64,000 bases of DNA from Odiellus spinosus (GCA_963920705.1 OY987226.1:27474706-27538705); one strand, 5' to 3'. Positions 37,216 through 52,235 are shown, counted from the stretch's first letter. A program made the numbers and translations. Notes: generated by a model not told the origin, from the sequence alone.

Positions 37216-40050
37216 GGGAAACTTGTGGAACTATACTTGGGAAATTTGTAGATATATATTTGGGAAATATGTGGATCTATATTTGTAAAATTTGTGGATC
37301 TAGACTTGGGAAATTTGTGGATCTATACTTGGGAAATTTGTGGATCTATACTTGTTAAATTTGTGGATCTATACTTGGGAAATTTGTGGATCTATACTTG
37401 GGAAATCTGTAGATCTATACTTGGGAAATTTGTGGATCTATACTTGGTAATTTCTTGACATTTATTTGGGAAGTTTGTGGATCTATGCTTGGGAATTTTG
37501 TGGATCTATACTTGTAAACTGTAGATCTATACTTGGGACATTTGGGATCTATACTTGGGAAATTTGTGGATCCATACTTGGGAAATTTGTGGATCTATTC
37601 TTGGGAAATTTGAGGATCTATACTTGTGAAATTTGTGGATCTATACTTGGGAAATTTTTGGATCTATACTTGGGAGATTTGTGGATCTATACTTGGGAAA
37701 TTAGTGGATCTATACTTGGGAAATTTGTGGATCTATACTTGGGAAATTTTAGGATCTATACTTGGGAAATTTGTGGATCTATACTTGGGAAATTTGTGGA
37801 TCTATACTTGGGAAATTTGTGGATCTATACTTGGAAAATTTGTTCATCTATACCTGGGAAATCCGTAGATCTATACTTGGGAAATTTGTGGATCTTTTCT
37901 TGGAGAATTTTTGGATCTAGACTTGGGAAATTTGTGGATCTATACTTGGGAAATTTGTGGATCTATACTGGGGAGATTTTTGGATCTATACTTGGAGAAT
38001 TTTTGGATCTATACTTGGGAAATTTGTGGATCTACACTTGGGAAAAATGTAGATCTATACTTGGTAATTTCTTGACATATATTTGGGAAACTTGTGGAAC
38101 TATACTTGGGAAATTTGTAGATATATATTTGGGAAATATGTGGATCTATATTTGTAAAATTTGTGGATCTAGACTTGGGAAATTTGTGGATCTATACTTC
38201 GGAAATTTGTGGATCTATACTTGATAAATTTGTGGATCTATACTTGGGAAATTTGTGGATCTATACTTGGGAAATCTGTAGATCTATACTTGGGAAATTT
38301 GTGGATCTATACTTGGTAATTTCTTGACATTTATTTGGGAAATTTGTGGATCTATGCTTGGGAATTTTGTGGATCTATACTTGTAAATAGTAGATATATG
38401 CTTGGGAATTTTGTGGATCCATACTTGGGAAATTTGTGGATCTATTCTTGGGAAATTTGTGGATCTATACTTGTGAAATTGGTGGATCTATACTTGTGAA
38501 ATTTGTGGATCTATACTTGGGAAATTTGTGGATCTATACTTGGGAAATCTGTAGATCTATACTTGGGAAATATGTGGATCTATACTTGGTAATTTCTTGA
38601 CATTTATTTGGGAAATTTGTGGATCTATGCTTGGGAATTTTGTGGATCTATACTTGTAAATAGTAGATCTATGCTTGGGAATTTTGTGGATCTATACTTG
38701 TAAATAGTAGATCTATACTTGGGACATTTGTGGATCTATACTTGGGAAATTTGTGGATCCATACTTGGGAAATTTGTGGATCTATTCTTGGGAAATTTGT
38801 GGATATATTCTTGGGAAATTTGTGGATCTATACTGTGAAATTTGAGGATCTATACTTGTGAAATTTGTGGATCTATACTTGGGAAATTTTTGGATCTATA
38901 CTTGGGAAATTTGTGGATCTATACTTGTGAAATTGGTGGATCTATACTTGTGAAATTGGTGGATCTATACTTGGGAAATCTGTAGATCTATACTTGGGAA
39001 ATTTGTGGATCTTTTCTTGGAGAATTTTTGGACCCAGACTTGGGAAATTTGTGGATCTATACTGGGGAGATTTTTGGATCTATACTTGGGAAATTTGTGG
39101 ATCTATATTTGGGAAATTTGTGGATCTATTCTTGGAAATTTGTGGATCTACACTTGGGAAATATGTGGATCTATACTTGGGAAATTTGTGGATCTATAAT
39201 TGAGAAATTTGTGAATCTAAACTTGGGAAAAATGTAGATCTATACTTGGTAATTTCTTGACATATATTTGGGAAACTTGTGGAACTATACTTGGGAAATT
39301 TGTAGATATATATTTGGGAAATATGTGGATCTATATTTGTAAAATTTGTGGGTCTAGACTTGGGAAATTTGTGGATCTATACTTGGGAAATTTGTGGATA
39401 TATACTTGGGAAATTTGTGGATCTATACTTCGGAAAATTGTGGATCTATACTTGGTAAATTTGTGTGTCTATACTTGGGAAATTTGTGGATCTATACTTG
39501 GGAAATTTGTGGATCTATACTTGGGAAATCTGTAGATCTATACTTGGGAAATTTGTGGATTTATACTGGGTAATTTCTTGACATTTATTTGGGAAATTTG
39601 TGGATCTATGCTTGGGAATTTTGTGGATCTATACTTGTAAATAGTAGATCTATGCTTGGGAATTTGTGGATCTATACTTGTAAATAGTAGATCTATACTT
39701 GGGACATTTGTGGATCCATACTTGGGAAATTTTTGGATCTATTCTTGGGAAATTTGTGGATCTATTCTTGGGAAATTTGTGGATCTATACTGGGAAATTT
39801 GAGGATCTATACTTGTGAAATTTGTGGATCTATACTTGGGAAATTTTTGTATCTATACTTGGGAAATTTGTGGATCTATACTTTTGAAATTGGTGGATCT
39901 ATACTTGGGAAATCTGTAGATCTATACTTGGGAAATTTGTGGATCTATACTTGGGAAATTTGAGGATCTATACTGGGGAGATTTTTGGATCTATACTTGG
40001 GACATTTGTGGATCTATACTTGGGAAATTTGTGGATCCATACTTGGGAAA

Positions 40051-42090
40051 TTTGTAGATCTATGCTTGGGAAATTTGTGGATCTATTCTAGGTAAATTTG
40101 TGGATCTACACTTGGGAAATATGTATATCTATACTTGGGAAATTTGTGGATCTACATTTGTAAAATTTGTGGATCTAGACTTGGGAAATTTGTGGATCTA
40201 TACTTGGGAAATTTGTGGATATATACTTGGGAAATTTGTGGATCTATACTTGGGAAATCTGTAGATCTATACTTGGGAAATTTGTGGAACTATACTTGGT
40301 AATTTCTTGACATATATTTGGGAAATTTGTGGATCTATGCTTGGGAATTTTGTGGATCTATACTTGTAAACTGTAGATCTATACTTGGGACATTTGTGGA
40401 TATACTTGGGACATTTGTGGATCTATACTTGGGACATTTGTGGATCTATACTTGGGAAATCTGTAGATCTAGACTTGGAAAATTTGTGGATCTATACTTG
40501 GGAAATTTGTGGATCTATACTTCGGAAATTTGTGGATCTATTCTTGGTAAATTTGTGGATCTATACTTGGGAAATTTGTGGATCTATACTTGGGAAATCT
40601 GTAGATCTATACTTGGGAAATTTGTGGATCTATACTTGGTAATTTCTTGACATTTATTTGGGAAATTTGTGGATCTATGCTTGGGAATTTTGTGGATCTA
40701 TACTTGTAAACTGTAGATCTATACTTGGGACATTTGTGGATCTATACTTGGGAAATTTGTGGATCCATACTTGGGAAATTTGTGGATCTATTCTTGGGAA
40801 ATTTGTGGATCTATTCTTGGGAAATTTGTGGATCTATACTGGGAAATTTGAGGATCTATACTTGTGAAATTTGTGGATCTATACTTGGGAGATTTGTGGA
40901 TCTATACTTGGGAAATTTGTGGATCTATGCTTGGGAAATTTGTGGATCTATAATTGGGAAATTTGTGGATCTATACTTGGGAAATTTGTGGATCTATACT
41001 TGGGAAATTTGTGGATCTATACTTGGAAAATTTGTGGATCTATACTTGGCAAATTTGTGGATCTATACTTGGCAAATTTGTTCATCTATACCTGGGAAAT
41101 CCGTAGTTCTATACTTGGGAAACTTGTGGATCTTTTCTTCGAGAATTTTTGGATCTAGACTTGGGAAATTTGTGGATCTATACTTGGGAAATTTGTGGAT
41201 CTATATTTGGGAAATTTTTGGATCTATCCTTGGGAAATTTGTGGATCTACACTTGGGAAATATGTGGATCTATACTTGGGAAATTTGTGGATCTATAATT
41301 GAGAAATTTGTGAATCTAAACTTGGAAAAAATGTAGATATATATTTGGGAAATATGTGGATCTATATTTGTAAAATTTGTGGATCTAGACTTGGGAAATT
41401 TGTGGATATATACTTGGGAAATTTGTGGATCTATACTTGGTAAATTTGTGTGTCTATACTTGGGAAATTTGTTGATCTATACTTGGGAAATTTGTTGATC
41501 TATACTTGGGAAATCTGTAGATCTATACTTGGGAAATTTGTGGATCTATACTTGGTAATTTCTTGACATTTATTTGGGAAATTTGTGGATCTATGCTTGG
41601 GAATTTTGTGGATCTATACTTGTAAATAGTAGATCTATGCTTGGGAATTTTGTGGATCTATACTTGTAAATAGTAGATCTATACTTGGGACATTTGTGGA
41701 TCTATACTTGGGAAATTTGTGGATCCATACTTGGGAAATTTGTAGATCTATGCTTGGGAATTTTGTGGATCTATACTTGTAAACTGTAGATCTATACTTG
41801 GGACATTTGTGGATCTATACTTGGGAAATTTGTGGATTCATACTTGGGAAATTTGTGGATCTATTCTTGGGAAATTTGTGGATCTATACTGGGAAATTTG
41901 AGGATCTATACTTGTGAAATTTGTGGATCTATACTTGGGAAATTTGTGGATCTTTTCTTCGAGAATTTTTGGATCTAGACATGGGAAATTTGTGGATCTA
42001 TACTTGGGAAATTTGTGGATCTATACTTGGGAAATTTGTGGATCTATACTTGGGAAATTTGTCGATCTATACTTGGGAAATTTGTGGATC
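40051..42090 (+). repeat. Zone IV 2-kb tandem repeat, copy 1
   Basis: Matches 42174-44030 in marker order: CTATTCTAGG with ATGTATATCTATAC (40087), A/B hybrid (40306), module B (40646), CTATCCTTGGG (41226), TTGTAAATAGTAG pair (about 41625 and 41665) and TTTGTCGATC (about 42060). The offset falls from 2,121 to about 1,940 bp along the block because copy 2 lost several monomers. A 21-bp monomer GGATATACTTGGG near 40399 is private to this copy. Confidence 0.83.
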
Positions 42091-42173
42091 TATATTTGGG
42101 AAATTTGTGGATCTATCCTTGGGAAATTTGTGGATCTACACTTAAGAAATATGTGGATCTATACTTGGGAAAT

Positions 42174-44030
42174 TTGTAGATCTATGCTTGGGAAATTTGT
42201 GGATCTATTCTAGGTAAATTTTGGATCTACACTTGGGAAATATGTATATCTATACTTGGGAAATTTGTGGATCTACATTTGTAAAATTTGTGGATCTAGA
42301 CTTGGGAAATTTGTGGATCTATACTTGGGAAATTTGTGGATATATACTTGGGAAATTTGTGGATCTATACTTGGGAAATCTATAGATCTATACTTGGGAA
42401 ATTTGTGGAACTATACTTGGTAATTTCTTGACATATATTTGGGAAATTTGTGGATCTATGCTTGGGAATTTTGTGGATCTATACTTGTAAACTGTAGATC
42501 TATACTTGGGACATTTGTGGATCTATACTTGGGACATTCGTGGATCTATACTTGGGACATTTGTGGATCTATACTTGGGAAATCTGTAGATCTAGACTTG
42601 GGAAATTTGTGGATCTATACTTCAGAAATTTGTGGATCTATACTTGGGAAATTTGTGGATCTATACTTGGGAAATTTGTGGATCTATACTTGGGAAATCT
42701 GTAGATCTATACTTGGGAAATTTGTGGATCTATACTTGGTAATTTCTTGACATTTATTTGGGAAATTTGTGGATCTATGCTTGGGAATTTTGTGGATCTA
42801 TACTTGTAAACTGTAGATCTATACTTGGGACATTTGTGGATCTATACTTGGGAAATTTGTGGATCCATACTTGGGAAATTTGTGGATCTATTCTAGGGAA
42901 ATTTGTGGATCTATTCTTGGGAAATTTGTGGATCTATTCTTGGGAAATTTGTGGATCTATACTGGGAAATTTGAGGATCTATACTTGTGAAATTTGTGGA
43001 TCTATACTTGGGAGATTTGTGGATCTATACTTGGGAAATTTGTGGATCTATGCTTGGCAAATTTGTTCATCTATACCTGGGAAATCCGTAGATCTATACT
43101 TGGGAAACTTGTGGATCTTTTCTTCGAGAATTTTTGGATCTAGACTTGGGAAATTTGTGGATCTATACTTGGGAAATTTGTGGATCTATACTTGGGAAAT
43201 TTGTGGATCTATATTTGGGAAATTTGTGGATCTATCCTTGGGAAATTTGTGGATCTACACTTGGGAAATATGTGGATCTATACTTGGGAAATTTGTGGAT
43301 CTATAATTGAGAAATTTGTGAAACTAAACTTAGGAAAAATGTAGATATATATTTGGGAAATATGTGGATCTATATTTGTAAAATTTGTGGATCTAGACTT
43401 GGGAAATTTGTGGATATATACTTGGTAAATTTGTGTGTCTATACTTGGGAAATCTGTAGATCTATACTTGGGAAATTTGTGGATCTATACTTGGTAATTT
43501 CTTGACATTTATTTGGGAAATTTGTGGATCTATGCTTGGGAATTTTGTAGATCTATACTTGTAAATAGTAGATCTATGCTTGGGAATTTTGTGGATCTAT
43601 ACTTGTAAATAGTAGATCTATACTTGGGACATTTGTGGATCTATACTTGGGAAATTTGTGGATCCATACTTGGGAAATTTGTAGATCTATGCTTGGGAAT
43701 TTTGTGGATCTATACTTGTAAACTGTAGATCTATACTTGGGACATTTGTGGATCTATACTTGGGAAATTTGTGGATCCATACTTGGGAAATTTGTGGATC
43801 TATTCTTGGGAAATTTGAGGATCTATACTTGTGAAATTTGTGGATCTATACTTGGGAAATTTGTGGATCTATACTTGGGAAATTTGTGGATCTTTTCTTC
43901 GAGAATTTTTGGATCTAGACTTGGGAAATTTGTGGATCTATACTTGGGAAATTTGTGGATCTATACTTGGGAAATTTGTGGATCTATACTTGGGAAATTT
44001 GTCGATCTATACTTGGGAAATTTGTGGATC
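42174..44030 (+). repeat. Zone IV 2-kb tandem repeat, copy 2
   Basis: Partner of 40051-42090, directly following it. It has a one-base shortened monomer AATTTTGGATC near 42220 and an added GGATCTATTC monomer near 42920. It leads into a long plain run at 43.92-44.20 kb. Confidence 0.83.
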
Positions 44031-46868
44031 TATACTTGGGAAATTTGTGGATCTATACTTGGGAAATTTGTGGATCTATACTTGGGAAATTTGTGGATCT
44101 ATACTTGGAAAATTTGTGGATCTATACTTGGGAAATTTGTGGATCTATACTTGGGAAATTTGTGGATCTATACTTGGGAAATTTGTGGATCTATACTGGG
44201 GAGATTTTTGGATCTATACTTAGGAAATTTGTGGATCTATGCTTGGGAAATTTGTGGATCTATTCTTGGGAAATTTGTGGATCTATTCTTGGGAAATTTG
44301 TGGATCTACACTTGGGAAATATGTGGATCTATACTTGGGAAATTTGTGGATCTACATTTGTAAAATTTGTGGATCTAGACTTGGGAAATTTGTGGATCTA
44401 TACTTGGGAAATTTGTGGATATATACTTGGGAAATTTGTGGATCTATACTTGGGAAATTTGTGGATCTATACTTGGGAAATTTGTGGATCTATACTTGGG
44501 AAATTTGTGGATCTATACTTGGGAAATTTGTGGATCTATACTTGGGAAATCTGTAGATCTATACTTGGGAAATTTGTGGATCTATACTTGGTAATTTCTT
44601 GACATTTATTTGGGAAATTTGTGGATCTATGCTTGGGAATTTTGTGGATCTATACTTGTAAACTGTAGATCTATACTTGGGACATTTGTGGATCTATACT
44701 TGGGAAATTTGTGGATCCATACTTGGGAAAGTTGTGGATCTATTCTTGGGAAATTTGTGGATCTATTCTTGGGAAATTTGAGGATCTATATTTGTGAAAT
44801 TTGTGGATCTATACTGGGGAAATCTGTAGATCTATACATGGGAAATTTGTGGATCTATACTTGGTAATTTCTTGACATTTATTTGGGAAATTTGTGGATC
44901 TATACTTGGGAATTTTGTGGATCTATACTTGGGAAATATGTGGATCCATACTTGGGAAATTTGTGCATCTATACTGTGAAATTTGAGGATCTATACTTGT
45001 GAAATTTGTGGATCTATACTTGGGAAATTTGTGGATCTATACTTGGGAAATTTGTGGATCTATACTTGGGAGATTTGTGGATCTATACTTGGGAAATTTG
45101 TGGATATGTACTTGGGAAATTTGTGGATCTATACTTGGGAAATTTGTGGATCTATACTTGGCAAATTTGTTCATCTATACCTGGGAAATCCGTAGATCTA
45201 TACTTAGGAAATTTGTGGATCTTTTCTTGGAGAATTTTTGGACCCAGACTTGGGAAATTTGTGGATCTATACTTGGGAAATTTGTGGATCTATACTGGGG
45301 AGATTTTTGGATCTATACTTGGGAAATTTGTGGATCTATATTTGGGAAATTTGTGGATCTATTCTTGGTAAATTTGTGGATCTACACTTGGGAAATCTGT
45401 GGATCTATACTTGGGAAATTTGTGGATCTATAATTGAGAAATTTGTGAATCTAAACTTGGGAAAAATGTAGATCTATACTTGGTAATTTCTTGACATATA
45501 TTTGGGAAACTTGTGGAACTATACTTGGGAAATTTGTAGATATATATTTGGGAAATATGTGGATCTATATTTGTAAAATTTGTGGATCTAGACTTTGGAA
45601 ATTTGTGGATCTATACTTGGGAAATTTGTGGATATATACTTGGGAAATTTGTGGATCTATACTTCGGAAATTTGTGGATCTATACTTGGTAAATTTGTGG
45701 ATCTATACTTGGGAAATTTGTGGATCTATACTTGGGAAATCTGTAGATCTATACTTGGGACATTTGTGGATCTATACTTGGTAATTTCTTGATATTTTTT
45801 TGGGAAATTTGTGGATCTATGCTTGGGAATTTTGTGGATCTATACTTGTAAACTGTAGATCTATACTTGGGACATTTGTGGATCCATACTTTGGAAATTT
45901 GTGGATCCATACTTGGGAAAATTGTGGATCTATTCTTGGGAAATTTGTGGATCTATACTGGGAAATTTGAGGATCTATACTTGTGAAATTTGTGGATCTA
46001 TACTTGGGAAATTTTTGGATCTATACTTGGGAAATTTGTGGATCTATACTTGTGAAATTGGTGGATCTATACTTGGGAAATCTGTAGATCTATACTTGTG
46101 AAATTGGTGGATCTATACTTGGGAAATCTGTAGATCTATACTTGGGAAATTTGTGGATCTTTTCTTGGAGAATTTTTGGGCCTATACTTGGGAAATTTGT
46201 GGATCTATACTTGGGAAATTTGTGGATCTATACTGGGGAGATTTTTGGATCTATACTTGGGAAATTTGTGGATCTATATTTGGGAAATTTTTGGATCTAT
46301 TCTTGGGAAATTTGTGGATCTACACTTGGGAAATTTGTGGATCTATATTTGGGAAATTTGTGGATCTATTCTTGGGAAATTTGTGGATCTACACTTGGGA
46401 AATATGTGGATCTATACTTGGGAAATTTGTGGATCTATAATTGAGAAATTTGTGAATCTAAACTTGGGAAAAATGTAGATCTATACTTGGTAATTTCTTG
46501 ACATATATTTGGGAAACTTGTGGAACTATACTTGGGAAATTTGTAGATATATATTTGGGAAATATGTGATTCTATATTTGTAAAATTTGTGGATCTAGAC
46601 TTGGGAAATTTGTGGATCTATACTTGGGAAATTTGTGGATATATACTTGGTAAATTTGTGGATCTATACTTGGTAAATTTGTGGATCTATACTTGGGAAA
46701 TCTGTAGATCTATACATGGGAAATTTGTGGATCTATACTTGGTAATTTCTTGATATTTATTTGGGAAATTTGTGGATCTATGCTTGCAAATTTTGTGGAT
46801 CTATACTTGGGACATTTGTGGATCTATACTTGGGAAATTTGTGGATCCATACTTGGGAAATTTGTGGA

Positions 46869-49800
46869 TCTATACTGGGGAGATTTTTGGATCTATACTT
46901 GGGAAATTTGTGGATCTATATTTGGGAAATTTGTGGATCTATTCTTGGTAAATTTGTGGATCTACACTTGGGAAATATGTGGATCTATACTTGGGAAATT
47001 TGTGGATCTATAATTGAGAAATTTGTGAATCTAAACTTGGGAAAAATGTAGATCTACACTTGGTAATTTCTTGACATATATTTGGGAAACTTGTGGAACT
47101 ATACTTGGGAAATTTGTAGATATATATTTGGGAAATATGTGGATCTATATTTGTAAAATTTGTGGATCTAGACTTTGGAAATTTGTGGATCTATACTTGG
47201 GAAATTTGTGGATATATACTTGGGAAATTTGTGGATCTATACTTGGGAAATCTGTAGATCTATACTTGGGAAATTTGTGGATCTATACTCGGTAATTTCT
47301 TGATATTTTTTTGGGAAATTTGTGGATCTATGCTTGGGAATTTTGTGGATCTATACTTGTAAACTGTAGATCTATACTTGGGACATTTGTGGATCTATAC
47401 TTGGGAAATTTGTGGATCCATACTTGGGAAATTTGTGGATCTATTCTTGGGAAATTTGTGGATCTATTCTTGGGAAATTTGTGGATCTATACTGGGAAAT
47501 TTGAGGATCTATACTTGTGAAATTTGTGGAACTATACTTGGGAAATTTGTGGATCTATACTTGATAAATTTGTGCATCTATACTTGGGAAATTTGTGGAT
47601 CTATTCTTGGGAAATCTGTAGATCTATACTTGGGAAATTTGTGGATCTATACTTGGTAATTTCTTGATATTTTTTTGGGAAATTTGTGGATCTATGCTTG
47701 GGAATTTTGTGGATCTATACTAGTAAACTGTAGATCTATACTTGGGACATTTGTGGATCTATTCTTGGGAAATTTGTGGATCTATTCTTGGGAAATTTTT
47801 GGATCTATACTTCGGAAATTTGTGGATCTATACTTGGTAAATTTGTGCATCTATACTTGGGAAATTTGTGGATCTATTCTTGGGAAATCTGTAGATCTAT
47901 ACTTGGGAAATTTGTGGATCTATACTTGGTAATTTCTTGATATTTATTTGGGAAATTTGTGGATCTATGCTTGGGAATTTTGTGGATCTATACTTGTAAA
48001 CTGTAGATCTATACTTGGGACATTTGTGGATCTATACTTGGGAAATTTGTGGATCCATACTTGGGAAATTTGTGGATCTATTCTTGGGAAATTTGTGGAT
48101 CTATTCTTGGGAAATTTGTGGATCTATTCTTGGGAAATTTGTGGATCTATACTGGGAAATTTGAGGATCTATACTTGTGAAATTTGTGGAACTATACTTG
48201 GGAAATTTGTGGATCTATACTTGTGAAATTGGTGGATCTATACTTGGGAAATCTGTAGATCTATACTTGTGAAATTGGTGGATCTATACTTGGGAAATCT
48301 GTAGATCTATACTTGGGAAATTTGTGGATCTTTTCTTGGAGAATTTTTGGGCCCAGACTTGGGAAATTTGTGGATCTATACTTGGGAAATTTGTGGATCT
48401 ATACTGGGGAGATTTTTGGATCTATACTTGGGAAATTTCTTGACATATATTTGGGAAACTTGTGGAACTATACTTGGGAAATTTGTAGATATATATTTGG
48501 GAAATATGTGATTCTATATTTGTAAAATTTGTGGATCTAGACTTGGGAAATTTGTGGATCTATAATTGGGAAATTTGTGGATATATACTTGGTAAATTTG
48601 TGGATCTATACTTGGTAAATTTGTGGATCTATACTTGGGAAATTTGTGGATCTATACTTGGGAAATTTGTGGATCTATACTTGGTAATTTCTTGATATTT
48701 ATTTGGGAAATTTGTGGATCTATGCTTGCAAATTTTGTGGATCTATACTTGTAAACTGTAGATCTATACTTGGGACATTTGTGGATCTATACTTGGGAAA
48801 TTTGTGAATCCATACTTGGGAAATTTGTGGATCTATACTTGTGAAATTGGTGGATCTATACTTGGGAAATCTGTAGATCTATACTTGGGAAATTTGTGGA
48901 TCTTTTCTTGGAGAATTTTTGGACCCAGACTTGGAAATTTGTGGATCTATACTTGGGAAACTTGTGGATCTATACTGGGGAGATTTTTGGATCTATACTT
49001 GGGAAATTTGTGGACCTATACTTGGGAAATTTGTGGATCTATACTTGTGAAATTGGTGGATCTATACTTGGGAAATCTGTAGATCTATACTTGTGAAATT
49101 GGTGGATCTATACTTGGGAAATTTGTGGATCTATACTTGGGAAATTTGTGGATCTATACTTGTGAAATTGGTGGATCTATACTTGGGAAATCTGTAGATC
49201 TATACTTGTGAAATTGGTGGATCTATACTTGGGAAATTTGTGGATCTATATTTGGGAAATTTGTGGATCTATTCTTGGGAAATTTGTGGATCTACACTTG
49301 GGAAATCTGTAGATCTATACTTGGGAAATTTGTGGATCTATACTTGGTAATTTCTTGACATTTGGGAAATTTGTGGATCTATGCTTGGGAATTTTGTGGA
49401 TCTATACTTGTAAACTGTAGATCTATACTTGGGACATTTGTGGATCTATACTTGGGAAATTTGTGGATCCATACTTGGGAAATTTGTGGATCTATGCTTG
49501 GGAAATTTGTGGATCTATTCTTGGTAAATTTGTGAATCTACACTTGGGAAATATGTGGATCTATACTTGGGAAATTTGTGGATCTACATTTGTAAAATTT
49601 GTGGATTTAGACTTGGGAAATTTGTGGATCTATACTTGGGAAATTTGTGGATATATACATGGGAAATTTGTGGATCTATACTTGGGAAATCTGTAGATCT
49701 ATACTTGGGAAATTTGTGGAACTATACTTGGTAATTTCTTGACATATATTTGGGAAATTTGTGGATCTATGCTTGGGAATTTTGTGGATCTATACTTGTA

Positions 49801-52125
49801 AACTGTAGATCTATACTTGGGACATTTGTGGATCTATACTTGGGAAATCTGTAGATCTAGACTTGGGAAATTTGTGGATCTATACTTGGAAAATTTGTGG
49901 ATCTATACTTGGCAAATTTGTTCATCTATACCTGGGAAATCCGTAGATCTATACTTGGGAAACTTGTGGATCTTTTCTTCGAGAATTTTTTGATCTAGAC
50001 TTGGGAAATTTGTGGATCTATAGTTGGGAAATTTGTGGATCTATATTTGGGAAATTTGTGGATCTATTCTTGGGAAATTTGTGGATCTACACTTGGGAAA
50101 TATGTGGATCTATACTTGGAAAATTTGTGGATCTAGACTTGGGAAATTTGTGGATCTATACTTGGGAAATTTGTGGATATATACTTGGGAAATTAGTGGA
50201 TCTATACTTCGGAAATATGTGGATCTATACTTGGTAAATTTGTGTGTCTATACTTGGCAAATTTGTTCATCTATACCTGGGAAATCCGTAGATCTATACT
50301 TGGGAAACTTGTGGATCTTTTCTTCGAGAATTTTTGGATCTAGACTTGGGAAATTTGTGGATCTATATTTGGGAAATTTGTGGATCTATACTGGGGAGAT
50401 TTTTGGATCTATACTTGGGAAATTTGTGGATCTATGCTTGGGAAATTTGTGGATCTATTCTTGGGAAATTTGTGGATCTACACTTGGGAAATATATGGAT
50501 CTATACTTGGGAAATTTGTGGATCTACATTTGTAAAATTTGTGGATCTAGACTTGGGAAATTTGTGGATCTATACTTGGGAAATTTGTGGATATATACTT
50601 GGGAAATTTGTGGATCTATACTTGGGAAATTTGTGGATCTATACTTGGGAAATCTGTAGATCTATACTTGGGAAATTTGTGGATCTATACTTGGTAATTT
50701 CTTTTCATTTATTTGGGAAATTTGTGGATCTATGCTTGGGAATTTTGTGGATCTATACTTGTAAACTGTAGATCTATACTTGGGACATTTGTGGATCTAT
50801 ACTTGGGAAATTTGTGGATCCATACTTGGGAATGTTGTGGATCTATTCTTGGGAAATTTGTGGATCTATTCTTGGGAAATTTGAGGATCTATATTTGTGA
50901 AATTTGTGGATCTATACTTGGGAAATTTGTGGATCTATACTGGGTAAATCTGTAGATCTATACATGGGAAATTTGTGGATCTATACTTGGTAATTTCTTG
51001 ACATTTATTTGGGAAATTTGTGGATCTATACTTGGGAATTTTGTGGATCTATTCTTGGGAAATTTGTGGATCTATACTGTGAAATTTGAGGATCTATACT
51101 TGTGAAATTTGTGGATCTATACTTGGGATATTTGTGGATCTATACTTGGGAGATTTGTGGATCTATACTTGGGAAATTTGTGGATATGTACTTGGGAAAT
51201 TTGTGGATCTATACTTGGCAAATTTGTTCATCTATACCTGGGAAATCCGTAGATCTATACTTGGGAAAAATGTAGATCTATACTTGGTAATTTCTTGACA
51301 TATATTTTGGAAACTTGTGGAACTATACTTGGGAAATTTGTAGATATATATTTGGGAAATATGTGAATCTATATTTGTAAAATTTGTGGATCTAGACTTT
51401 GGAAATTTGTGGATCTATATTTGGGAAATTTTTGGATCTATTCTTGGGAAATTTGTGGATCTACACTTGGGAAATTTGTGGATCTATATTTGGGAAATTT
51501 GTGGATCTATTCTTAGGAAATTTGTGTATCTACACTTGGGAAATATGTGGATCTATACTTGGGAAATTTGTGGATCTATAATTGAGAAATTTGTGAATCT
51601 AAACTTGGGAAAAATGTAGATCTATACTTGGTAATTTCTTGACATATATTTGGGAAACTTGTGGAACTATACTTGGGAAATATGTGATTCTATATTTGTA
51701 AAATTTGTGGATCTAGACTTGGGAAATTTGTGGATCTATACTTGGGAAATTTGTGGATATATACTTGGGAAATTTGTGGATCTATACTTCGGAAATTTGT
51801 GGATCTATACTTGGGAAATCTGCAGATCTATACTTGGGAAATTTGTGGATCTATACTTGGGAAATCTGTGGATCTATACTTGGTAATTTCTTGACATTTA
51901 TTTGGGAAATTTGTGGATCTATGCTTGGGAATTTTGTGGATCTATGCTTGGGAATTTTGTGGATCTATACTTGTAAATAGTAGATCTATGCTTGGGAATT
52001 TTGTGGATCTATACTTGTAAATAGTAGATCTATACTTGGGAAATTTGTCGATCTATACTTGGTAAATTTGTGGATCTATACTTGGGAAATTTGTGGATCT
52101 ATACTTGGGAAATTTGTGGATCTAT
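46869..52125 (+). repeat. Zone V 5.3-kb tandem duplication, copy 1
   Basis: About 5.26 kb repeated at 52236-57492. The offset is 5,367 bp at the left, 5,344 bp between about 47.45 and 50.6 kb, and 5,367 bp again, so the copies differ by one monomer missing from copy 2 (GGATCCATAC type, near 47430) and one extra in copy 2 (near 55970). Otherwise I noted only about a dozen single-base differences. Shared rare marks are CTTGATATTT module B anchors, CTTTTCATTTATTTGG (50701 and 56068), GGGCCCAGAC and TTGACATTTGGGAAA. Confidence 0.92.
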
Positions 52126-52235
52126 ACTTGGGAAATTTGTGGATCTATACTTGGGAAATTTGTGGATCTATACTTGGGAAATTTGTGGATCCATACTTGG
52201 GAAATTTGTGGATCCATACTTGGGAAATTTGTGGA
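52126..52235 (+). repeat. Spacer of plain monomers between zone V copies
   Basis: About five monomers, two of them GGATCCATAC, with no counterpart at the other copy edge. Similarity to the left edge of copy 1 extends one or two monomers into it, so the exact breakpoint is ambiguous by that much. Confidence 0.75.

Larger units (their letters stand above)
31151..38300 (+). repeat. Mixed HOR region between zones III and IV
   Basis: Module A anchors at 31415, 32191, 32878, 33723, 34775, 35896, 37088, 37202 and 38071 give irregular spacings of 114 to 1192 bp. Units are mosaics of zone II/III types: TTACATTTGGG is absent, GTATATC and GTAGATC forms of module B alternate, and GGGAGATTT runs occur at 33.25 and 35.19 kb. 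A long plain stretch of about ten monomers is at 36.45-36.70 kb. No non-satellite sequence is seen. Confidence 0.82.
38301..46868 (+). repeat. Zone IV: HOR dialect with TTGTAAATAGTAGATC
   Basis: Module B carries TTGTAAATAGTAGATC instead of or besides TTGTAAACTGTAGATC, often with the CTATGCTTGGGAATTTTG monomer repeated. Other zone marks are CTATCCTTGGG, CTATTCTAGG, TGTGTGTCTATAC and TTGTGAAATTGGTGG. Module A is weak between 39.3 and 45.5 kb: anchors at 40306 and 42427 lead straight into module B monomers, forming A/B hybrids. From 45.78 kb the module B anchor becomes CTTGATATTT. No gene or insert is seen. Confidence 0.84.
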
